From Prevotella sp. UBA1395 (lineage in GTDB: Bacteria; Bacteroidota; Bacteroidia; Bacteroidales; Bacteroidaceae): DNA of 29,963 nt. The notes beneath the pieces are model-generated. The model made no database searches. It saw only the letters and a program-made list of their open reading frames with translations, and was not told where the DNA came from. The stretch spans positions 10,079 through 40,041 of the forward strand of contig DBQL01000080.1 in assembly GCA_002305235.1 (NCBI GenBank), read 5' to 3'. Both the position numbers and the translations under genes were made by a program. Shown piece after piece: positions 7,447 through 14,534 of the stretch. The first letter of the stretch is position 1, and every line of letters starts with the position of its first letter.

Positions 7447-8112
7447 ATGAAATCAACAAACATCAATTACAACATGAAAGCATTATATCTTTTGATCGTA
7501 GCTTGGCTATGCACAGGCTTTCCGGTCAACACATACGGACAAAAACCCGAACCGAAGACCACAACGGTCACGGTGGGAAACTATAAGGTGACAGAGAAAA
7601 AAGAAATTCCTCTCTTTTCCCCAAAAGATACCTTTTATCGATATACGGTCGATATCTTAGACGAGAAAATCAAAGCAAAAACTAAGGGGAAAAAATTATT
7701 TACCGCAACGACAGGAGCAACATACACCCCTTGGCACGATGTCCATTTGCATAAAAAAGAGGAACGCGATTTTTATATTTATTGTCAAAAGATTTTTAAA
7801 GAGTTCAACCTGACAGACATAGAAAAATTACGTCAAATTAACATATATGGCATCATCAACGATGATGGAACTGTCACCTGCTCCTCTCTCTCTGCCTTTT
7901 TCTCATTATTTGACCTGTTTTCCGCGGACGACCTCGTGTTGATCTTGGAAAAAATCAACTTGTTCAAATATACTACTCCCATGGTGATTAATGGCAAGAA
8001 AGAACCCATCGCAGGCTATGATGACATTAAGTTTCGCCCGGTTTGGACACCAAGAAACGAAGAAGTATATCAGGAATATCGGGCTATATTCAAAGACATA
8101 CCCATGCCGTGA
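7447..8112 (+). CDS. exported protein of unknown function, last gene of cassette
   Basis: 221 residues from 7447. An internal ATG at 7474 would give the more typical signal peptide start MKALYLLIVAWLCTGF, with cleavage near TYGQ. No lipobox Cys and no family that I recognise. The mature part is mixed alpha/beta, with many Lys and aromatic residues and an acidic helix (FSADDLVLILEKI). The upstream region is A-rich with no Shine-Dalgarno sequence, unlike the two previous genes. It starts 28 bp after the HExxH frame and shares its A/T-rich composition, so the two probably arrived and work together. It could be a partner, inhibitor or substrate of the metallopeptidase-like protein, but nothing in the sequence proves this. 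Confidence 0.7.
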   Translation: MKSTNINYNMKALYLLIVAWLCTGFPVNTYGQKPEPKTTTVTVGNYKVTEKKEIPLFSPKDTFYRYTVDILDEKIKAKTKGKKLFTATTGATYTPWHDVHLHKKEERDFYIYCQKIFKEFNLTDIEKLRQINIYGIINDDGTVTCSSLSAFFSLFDLFSADDLVLILEKINLFKYTTPMVINGKKEPIAGYDDIKFRPVWTPRNEEVYQEYRAIFKDIPMP

Positions 8113-8203
8113 GCATGATATGCCGCTTTGTCCGCCGGCCCACCCTCGGGCGTTCACGCCTCGCCACGGCAAGGTTTAGCCTTACGCTCAGGTGAGACCC
8201 GCA

Positions 8204-8247
8204 CAAAAAAACATCCCCCGATGTCAGCCCAAGGCGACATCGGGGGA
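8204..8247. terminator. bidirectional intrinsic terminator
   Basis: TCCCCCGATGTC (8214-8225) and GACATCGGGGGA (8236-8247) form a perfect 12-bp stem around a 10-nt loop. The A run at 8205-8211 becomes a U tract for minus-strand transcripts, so it ends the beta-barrel gene (stop at 8272). The stretch GGTTTTTATT after 8250 can serve the plus-strand cassette that stops at 8112. The genes on either side converge here. Confidence 0.85.
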
Positions 8248-8271
8248 GATGGTTTTTATTGACAGACGTGA

Positions 8272-8901
8272 TCAGAAGTTCACGCCGAAATTGGCAAAGA
8301 ACGCTCCATTGTGTGCCGAGAAGTCGTCATTCTTCGAGATGTTGGTCAAGCCAAACTGATAACCCATCTCCAAATAGAGCATGTTGTACTCCATGCCACA
8401 ACCCAACTTGAAGCCTGTGTCGAAGCGTTTGAAGTATTCTTTGTTGAACGAGCTGTGCTTATTGGTCTTTCCGCTGATGGCCGTGCTGAAATAAGGACCG
8501 AAGAACGGGAGCAACGCGATGTCGTCATTGGCCTTCACGCCATACTTGATCAGCAAGGGAATCTCCAAGTAGTTGAGACCCGCCTTGGCACCGGTCTTGA
8601 CAGGATCAACACCCGTGTCGGTGCCCTTGCCACCCTTCTCCACGTAATAGAGACCGCTCTCGAGGAAGATTGGCGTGGTGTCGGAGAGCCGAAGGCCCAA
8701 TACTCCGCCAAGGGTCAGGCCGACCTTCGAGCCGTCAGTCACGAATTTGGAGGCATCGCCGCTGATATTTGAAACTGTCATACCGATGCGGACACCGTAA
8801 TACAGGTTTTCCTCATCAAGACTAAAACCGCCGCTGCTATACTGGGCGAATGTTGGCAATGACGCAACCAATGCCGCAAGAGCCAAAAAAAACTTTTTCA
8901 T
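8272..8901 (-). CDS. outer-membrane beta-barrel protein, porin-family type
   Basis: 209 residues with a clear signal peptide (MKKFFLALAALVASLPTFA-Q). The mature protein has alternating amphipathic beta strands (YYGVRIGMTVSNI, VGLTLGGVLGLRL, PIFLESGLYYVEKGG, YLEIPLLIKYG, LLPFFGPYFSTAI, LGCGMEYNMLYLEMGYQFGL). It ends in Phe (FFANFGVNF), as expected for insertion into the outer membrane. This matches the small eight-stranded OMP_b-brl type family common in Bacteroidetes; the precise role (adhesion, stress response, small porin) cannot be told. It has its own promoter (8964-8994) and terminator, so it is a single-gene unit separate from the glycan operon. Confidence 0.85.
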   Translation of the reverse strand: MKKFFLALAALVASLPTFAQYSSGGFSLDEENLYYGVRIGMTVSNISGDASKFVTDGSKVGLTLGGVLGLRLSDTTPIFLESGLYYVEKGGKGTDTGVDPVKTGAKAGLNYLEIPLLIKYGVKANDDIALLPFFGPYFSTAISGKTNKHSSFNKEYFKRFDTGFKLGCGMEYNMLYLEMGYQFGLTNISKNDDFSAHNGAFFANFGVNF

Positions 8902-8935
8902 TTGCTAAATGTTATCTTATTGTCGTTACTAAAAA

Positions 8936-8963
8936 TTATCCGCTGACAGACGTTTATCCGCTG
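8936..8963 (-). repeat. two 10-bp direct repeats next to the beta-barrel gene promoter
   Basis: TTATCCGCTG occurs at 8936-8945 and again at 8954-8963 (on the coding strand CAGCGGATAA twice), 18 bp apart. The second copy abuts the -7 element at 8964-8971, so the pair covers the probable transcription start and early leader. This fits a repressor or leader-binding site. A perfect 10-bp repeat this close is unlikely to be chance, but no regulator is known. Confidence 0.5.
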
Positions 8964-8994
8964 CAAAGGAAATACTTTTTTTCTATTACGCAAA
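8964..8994 (-). promoter_or_regulatory. Bacteroidetes-type promoter of the beta-barrel gene
   Basis: Read on the minus strand, TTTG (8994-8991) is followed after 19 bp by TTCCTTTG (8971-8964). That is a seven-of-eight match to the -7 consensus TAnnTTTG at the standard spacing from the -33 TTTG. Transcription would start near 8955-8960, giving a leader of roughly 55-60 nt before the ATG at 8901. Confidence 0.65.
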
Positions 8995-9039
8995 TTTTCG
9001 ACGCCTAAACGCCTATCAGTTAAGCGATTTTGCCGATGT

Positions 9040-12000
9040 CTATCGACGAGAGCGCACCATCTTGGTCGCTTTGCCATCTTTGACACGGATATATACGCCC
9101 TGCCCGTTCGGGGTGCTCACCTTGCGGCCGTCGAGGGTATAATACTCCTGCTGACCGCTTTCCGTGGTGCTCACGGCACCGATGCCGGTAGCAACGGCGA
9201 TGGGCAACGACGGGCCGTTCCACGATGCCAGCACGGTGATGCCCGTGAGGCGGGTGAGGAATGCTTGGTAATCGCCGAGGTAAGGACGCTTGGTGCGGTC
9301 GGGATCATCTTGCACGACCCATGCGCCATTGGACAGGGTGAGACAGTTTTGTGGCGCGGTGGCAGAGGTCATGAACATGCCGCGCAGATTGTTGTCACCC
9401 AAAGTTGTGCGGGTGGTAAGCTCTCCGCTCTCCCGGATGACCACATCGGCGTGGTCGGAATAGATGACGCAGGGCACGCCGGCCGCGCTCTCGCTGATCT
9501 CCTCAAGATAAATCCGGGTGGTGTCGGCGCTCATGCCCGCCACACGATAGAACTTCACGCCGGTCGTGGGTTGCGCGTTATATGGCAGGCAGATGGTGCT
9601 CCATCCTGCCGCGTCGACCGTGGTGCGATACACCGGAACACGGCGAAGCACAAAGTCGGTGGCTGCCCACGATCCCTCTCGGAGATCGCCGGTGGATGCG
9701 TCATTGGCATATTCGCGCCAAGCATTGTCTATGGCGCCATGCTTTGTGCCGGTGAATCCGATGGTGATGGTATCTTCATCGGTGAGATAGATGGGGGCCG
9801 TGGTGAGGGTCTGCCAGCGTGCGTCGTCAGACAATGTGGGCAGGTCGAGATAGTCGGCACGCAACGAGGGCGACACGATGCTGTCGGTCTTGGTGCGGAT
9901 AAAGGCATGCTGGTCGGTGAGGCAATAGTGCTGGGTGGCAGCCTTGCACTCGAGCACGTACAGTCCGTGTGTCAGTCCGCTGACCGTCTGGCCGATAGAC
10001 ATGCTCCGGGCATTGCCCTCGGCACTGCTCAGATTGGTCCACTGGGCATTCCAGCACGAGCGGCCGGCAAGGGTTGACGGGGCTTGGGTGCCCCCCTTGT
10101 AGGTGCCTGTCTTGATATTCCAGCCGGCTATTGAGGCCAACGCGAAGTCGGGGGTCTGCACATAGGTGGTAGACTCAAACGGAAGACAGGCATCGAGGGC
10201 CTCCTTCAAGGCTTGGGCACCACTGACATAGGCCTCTGCCGTAGTAGCGGCCTGTACATGGGCTAACGCCTGCCGGAGCACGTCGGTGCCGGGCAGCTGC
10301 TCACCGAGGATGCGGTCGGCCACCAAGGCAACGGAATCTACCTGAGCCTTGAGCCTCATGGCAGCAATGGTGTTGTCGATGGCAGCGGTCAGCGCGGCCA
10401 GAGTCGTCTCTGACGGGTCGGTGGTAGCCGTCACGACCGTTTGCAGACTCTCGTTGAGGGTAGGCAAGGCGGTATTGAGACGCTGCACCACGGCGGCACG
10501 TTGTTTCTCCGTGGCGATGCCGTCGGCAATGGCTTCGGCACGCGAAGAGAAGAGACGGGCAAGCATCAACTGGTCAAACTGTGCCTTGCTCTTCAGCCAT
10601 CTGAAAGAGAATACGCCCTTGGAGTAGCTTCCCGAATTGAACGTACCCTCGTTCTTTCTCCACACGGGAGACGCGGGTATGCTGTAAGCTACCTGACTTA
10701 ATGTCGCGCCGTCGCTGCTAAGGCCAAACTGCAGGTAACTCACACCCTCATTGAGTAGCGAGGCCGAGGAACAATAATAGTTGGTGTTGGGCAGAATATC
10801 GACCGAGGTCTTGAGAGACCCCACCTTGTCTGCCGCGGCGTGGGCGAAGGCCTGCAGATAGCTTCCACCATCATATCCACCCACGGGGAACACCTCAAAA
10901 TAAGGTTGGTCGATAGCCGTGCCGGCGCCATCGGTCCAGCCGTATGTCCCCAAATCGAAGTTGCCATTGGGCAGGATGTTGCCGCCGAGATAATAATCAT
11001 TGCCGTTCATTTGCACCACATCGCCCACGGAGAGCCGCTCGGGCACCGCGTTCACGATGGTGGAGATATAGTCTTTGCCATCGGCGTAGACCACATGGAT
11101 GCGATAAGCATCGCCTCCGGTGACCGTAGAATCCGTGAAAGTATAGTTGGCACCCTCTTCCTGCAAGGCGATATCGGCCACGGGCACCCATGCGTTGGTT
11201 CCCGTACGGCGTTCCACGGTCATGCTCTTGTTGTACTCACCCGTGGGTTCGTACCAAGAAAGGGCTGCCACTCCGGTCTGCGCGTTATACCTGACCGAGA
11301 GGTTTGTCGGACTGCCCTTGGCTGCGGGAAGTTTGGGTACATACTCGTAGGTGCTGTTGTAGGCGAGCTTGGAATTGATATTGGCATAGTATTCGCCAAT
11401 GGGCGTGAGCGAGCCGTTGAGGTAAGCCGCCCGACAGTCTTCCACCGCGTTGTAGAAAGCATATCGCTCGATGTAAGCGGTGCTCTCCAAACCGTCGAGG
11501 ATGGGAGCCATGTGCTGCTTCTCGATGGCAAGGTTCGCGGCGCTTCCGCTACGGTCGGCACCCGGCCATCCGGTCCAGTTGGCACCATAGTTCATCTCCG
11601 TGATCCACAGTGGACGACCGGTGCGGTTATGGATGTTATTGAAATTCCACTGCCAGCTGGGCCAATCGCTATACCAATAGGAGTGGACGGTCACGAAATC
11701 GCAACGCCATCCGCGGGCATCGATGCTGTCGAGAAACTGGTAGAGCATGTTGAGGTTGCTCGACATGGCCGGCGACCCGAGACGCTTGCCGGTAGCCATC
11801 AACTCGGGCCAGATGGCAAGGAGGTCTTCCACCTTGGTCACCACCTCGCGCGGGTCACTGGTATTGTCCGGCTCGTTTTGTCCGAGGATGTGTGGAGAGG
11901 TGCCATTGTTACTGCAATCGGCCACAGACGGCCACGCACCCTCGTAGACCCCGTTCTTGGTGCCGCTCTCGTGGTGTCGCTGGGTGACAAACTCACGGTC

Positions 12001-12735
12001 GGCAAGGTTATCGGTTCCCGCATCCCAGTTGTAGTTCCACGAGGTGTTCAAAAGCGGGTTGATGGTGAGGTCGCGACCGGCAAATCCTTTCTTGCTGGCG
12101 TCATTCCACTGCAACACGCGGAACGACGACACGCTCTTGTCGAGAATCGCCGGCAGATTGAGCTGCAAGTCGGCCTTGTCGGCAATGAACACCTGACTGT
12201 ACCCCTTGCCGTCGCTCTTGGTTTGGAACGTGACCATATAGCCACGCTTGAGCACAAAGCTGCGGATGCGGTTGTTGAGCGCGTTGCCCAGCAACGACTG
12301 CCGTCCGGCCACACCATACTGTGCCGACTCGCCAGACTGGTCGAGACCCGTATAGACCGTCAAGGGCTTCATGCCATTGATATATGGCATGATGATAGAC
12401 CCATTGGCATAAATCTTCACCAAACAGTTGGTCTTGTCGACAGCCGGCGCTCCATTAATGCGCACATGTGACAACAGGGTGGCAGTCTGCGAGGGCTTGA
12501 CTTGCGGAAGGATGATGACAGCATGGTCGGTATTGGTGATATCGACCACGGCATTGGTGGCAAACGGGGTGGATGACGTGACGACAAAGTCGACATCAGT
12601 GCTCAATGTGACGGAACCCGACACCTGCGCCACCTCTTGTGTGGTGTTGGCATGGGCCGAAAGCATTGAAACAGCAAAAAAGGCGACACAGAGTGCGCCT
12701 TTCTTGAAAATGGTATGAAATGTTCGTGACATCAT
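9040..12735 (-). CDS. large multimodular GH128-type beta-1,3-glucanase
   Basis: 1231 residues, with a signal peptide ending near AHA-N (residue 29) and no lipobox. After a beta-rich region, the catalytic barrel (about 190-440) resembles GH128 (glyco_hydro_cc type). ILGQNEPDN supplies the acid/base (Glu288) and WITEMNYG the nucleophile (Glu380). VTVHSYWY lies between them. Known GH128 enzymes cut beta-1,3-glucans. Next come a fibronectin-III-like domain (about 470-560), a carbohydrate-binding-like sandwich (about 590-725), a helical spacer (about 732-852), a second binding-like sandwich (about 855-1030), a beta-rich region (about 1035-1180) and a tail with YYTLDGRK and GVYIRVKDGK. Most GH128 proteins are far shorter. 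It is the last gene of the operon, 11 bp after SusD, and the only complete enzyme in it. No clear terminator follows. The start could also be the second Met. Confidence 0.8.
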   Translation of the reverse strand: MMSRTFHTIFKKGALCVAFFAVSMLSAHANTTQEVAQVSGSVTLSTDVDFVVTSSTPFATNAVVDITNTDHAVIILPQVKPSQTATLLSHVRINGAPAVDKTNCLVKIYANGSIIMPYINGMKPLTVYTGLDQSGESAQYGVAGRQSLLGNALNNRIRSFVLKRGYMVTFQTKSDGKGYSQVFIADKADLQLNLPAILDKSVSSFRVLQWNDASKKGFAGRDLTINPLLNTSWNYNWDAGTDNLADREFVTQRHHESGTKNGVYEGAWPSVADCSNNGTSPHILGQNEPDNTSDPREVVTKVEDLLAIWPELMATGKRLGSPAMSSNLNMLYQFLDSIDARGWRCDFVTVHSYWYSDWPSWQWNFNNIHNRTGRPLWITEMNYGANWTGWPGADRSGSAANLAIEKQHMAPILDGLESTAYIERYAFYNAVEDCRAAYLNGSLTPIGEYYANINSKLAYNSTYEYVPKLPAAKGSPTNLSVRYNAQTGVAALSWYEPTGEYNKSMTVERRTGTNAWVPVADIALQEEGANYTFTDSTVTGGDAYRIHVVYADGKDYISTIVNAVPERLSVGDVVQMNGNDYYLGGNILPNGNFDLGTYGWTDGAGTAIDQPYFEVFPVGGYDGGSYLQAFAHAAADKVGSLKTSVDILPNTNYYCSSASLLNEGVSYLQFGLSSDGATLSQVAYSIPASPVWRKNEGTFNSGSYSKGVFSFRWLKSKAQFDQLMLARLFSSRAEAIADGIATEKQRAAVVQRLNTALPTLNESLQTVVTATTDPSETTLAALTAAIDNTIAAMRLKAQVDSVALVADRILGEQLPGTDVLRQALAHVQAATTAEAYVSGAQALKEALDACLPFESTTYVQTPDFALASIAGWNIKTGTYKGGTQAPSTLAGRSCWNAQWTNLSSAEGNARSMSIGQTVSGLTHGLYVLECKAATQHYCLTDQHAFIRTKTDSIVSPSLRADYLDLPTLSDDARWQTLTTAPIYLTDEDTITIGFTGTKHGAIDNAWREYANDASTGDLREGSWAATDFVLRRVPVYRTTVDAAGWSTICLPYNAQPTTGVKFYRVAGMSADTTRIYLEEISESAAGVPCVIYSDHADVVIRESGELTTRTTLGDNNLRGMFMTSATAPQNCLTLSNGAWVVQDDPDRTKRPYLGDYQAFLTRLTGITVLASWNGPSLPIAVATGIGAVSTTESGQQEYYTLDGRKVSTPNGQGVYIRVKDGKATKMVRSRR

Positions 12736-12746
12736 AATGATGGGGG

Positions 12747-14513
12747 TTAAAGTCCTATTTTACCGTTCCAGTTGAGGAACCAGTTGTTGGTATTCATCAG
12801 GTCTTTCTTGATCTCCGACTTCATCTCGTCCACATGCGCGGATCCGCGACGATTATAGATGCGGTCGGCCAAGAACGCGGGATCATTGCGACGGAGGGCC
12901 ACACGTAACAAGTCGTAGTAACGGGTTCCCTCGAAAGCAAATTCCAAGGCACCCTCATCGACAATCATCTTCTCCACACGGTCGATCTGATAATTCAGGC
13001 GGTCGGTGGCGTTGAGCGTCGTGTCATCGGGCATCTGATAGTACTTATTGGCCTGACTCCATCCCGACCCACGCGAATGGATACCGATGGTGTTATAATA
13101 TTGTGACTGGTTGGTCAGGTCGGCGACGATATATCCGGTGGTACTGGTTGACGGGAACGAGAACAGGTTGATAAACGCGGAGTCGACAGCAGTTTGGTAA
13201 TAAGGCAACACCTTGTCGGCAATCACCTTGTTGTTGACACCCGACGAGAGAATCTGATAGGCAAAACGCGGATAGCCGGCGCGGTTCAATGCCTCGGCCA
13301 ATCGCAGATAGAGCATGGTGCGGCGATAGATATGCACGTTGCGGGTGGTATATTTCCGAATGCTCTGATAATTGATTTGGCGGCCGCGATAAGTAAAGTT
13401 GCTCAGCTTGGACCATGCACTGTAGAGGCGAAGGTCTCCGGCATACTGGTCGTTGAGGTTTGACGGCGCATAGATGGTGTCTCCATCAGAAGTGACACTG
13501 CAATACTTCTGTGCGGCAGAGAGGTCTTGAAGGGCCTGCGAGGGCACGAGACTCACCTCAAAGTTGTTTTCCTCGTCGCTGTTGAAGATATTGCGCAACT
13601 GACTGTAATTACCCTGCGAGGGAATGGAGTCGCCGGCAATCATCGTGAGAAGCTCTCTTGAAGAAGAGAATCGCTCATTCGTGAAGTCGCTGGTCCACGA
13701 ATCGCCAATCCCATTCCAACTGCCGGCATCCATCCACGCCACACTACTTGTGCCGGTGGGGAAAAACGAGTTGGCACCATTGGCCGTGGTGATGGCATTG
13801 TAATAGGCAACGGCGGCATCGGCATAGTTGCCTGCCCACAGGTTCAGGTCGCCCATCACCGCATAGATGGGGAAATAGAGCATGCGCGAGTTGGTGACTC
13901 CCAACATGCCCAAGCCGGGATACTCCTCATTGGCGAGCGGTGCGATGTCTTTCACCAACCAGTTGCAGAGGTCACGGATATCCTTGGTCTCGTATGTGGC
14001 ATCACTCTGCGCCTTGGTCACGATGGGCTCTGTGACAAACGGCACGCGGCCATAATTGATGGCCAGCTGCAGATAGGTCCACGCACGATAGGCCTTGACC
14101 GCGGCATACTCCTTGAGGAAGATGTTTTGGTTGCGGTTGTTCTTCAATGCCGTATCGACCTTGGAGATATACAGGTTGCAATTGTTGATGACGGCATAAT
14201 AGTCACGAGGACTGTTATAGATGTTGTCATCGCCGACATTGAACTGCGCGATGTCACGCAAATCGGAGCCGGCGGCATTGGTCACGTCGACCAAGTCGCC
14301 ACGGGCCTCGCCCAAAAGGATGGTGCGATCGCCCAAGGCCTGCATCTTGGCCATGATACCGGTAAGACTGTAAATGGTATCGGCCGGAGAATCGAGGTGC
14401 ATATTATCGGTGAAGGTGACGTGGTCGGAATCCTGATCGAAGAAGTCGCTACAGGAAGAAAACACCGTTGAGGCAGCCACGAGTACACCGCTCAAAATAT
14501 ATTTTGCTTTCAT
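12747..14513 (-). CDS. susD-like: SusD/RagB-like glycan-binding lipoprotein of the second SusCD pair
   Basis: Surface lipoprotein that forms the lid of the SusC pump and binds the glycan. I start at the ATG at 14513, which gives a normal signal (MKAKYILSGVLVAAS) and lipobox VFSSC with Cys21; an ATG at 14528 adds five residues. The mature end is C-S-D-F-F. The helical TPR-like scaffold is visible in YYAVINNCNLYISKVDTAL and YAAVKAYRAWTYLQLA. The conserved end ALEFAFEGTRYYDLLR is typical of the family, as is a length near 590 residues. It follows its SusC by about 20 bp and precedes the GH128 gene by 11 bp. It has a longer, more variable middle than the other SusD of this operon and low visible similarity to it. 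Confidence 0.9.
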   Translation of the reverse strand: MKAKYILSGVLVAASTVFSSCSDFFDQDSDHVTFTDNMHLDSPADTIYSLTGIMAKMQALGDRTILLGEARGDLVDVTNAAGSDLRDIAQFNVGDDNIYNSPRDYYAVINNCNLYISKVDTALKNNRNQNIFLKEYAAVKAYRAWTYLQLAINYGRVPFVTEPIVTKAQSDATYETKDIRDLCNWLVKDIAPLANEEYPGLGMLGVTNSRMLYFPIYAVMGDLNLWAGNYADAAVAYYNAITTANGANSFFPTGTSSVAWMDAGSWNGIGDSWTSDFTNERFSSSRELLTMIAGDSIPSQGNYSQLRNIFNSDEENNFEVSLVPSQALQDLSAAQKYCSVTSDGDTIYAPSNLNDQYAGDLRLYSAWSKLSNFTYRGRQINYQSIRKYTTRNVHIYRRTMLYLRLAEALNRAGYPRFAYQILSSGVNNKVIADKVLPYYQTAVDSAFINLFSFPSTSTTGYIVADLTNQSQYYNTIGIHSRGSGWSQANKYYQMPDDTTLNATDRLNYQIDRVEKMIVDEGALEFAFEGTRYYDLLRVALRRNDPAFLADRIYNRRGSAHVDEMKSEIKKDLMNTNNWFLNWNGKIGL

Positions 14514-14534
14514 ATTCTTGTTGTGCATTACGTT

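Noticed and set aside
8113..8203. possible small hairpins (for example AAGG...CCTT near 8170-8185)
   Set aside because: Stems are only 4-5 bp and the strong bidirectional terminator just beyond explains transcription ending.
8995..9039. possible terminator after the GH128 gene (AAA-T-CGC paired with GCGTTT)
   Set aside because: The stem is short, bulged and not followed by a T run on the minus strand; not enough to call.
10840..12471. 543-codon plus-strand open frame opposite the GH128 gene
   Set aside because: It is antisense to a gene with clear signal peptide and catalytic motifs, its product is rich in His, Val, Gly and Arg without domains, and such long shadows are expected from this codon usage.
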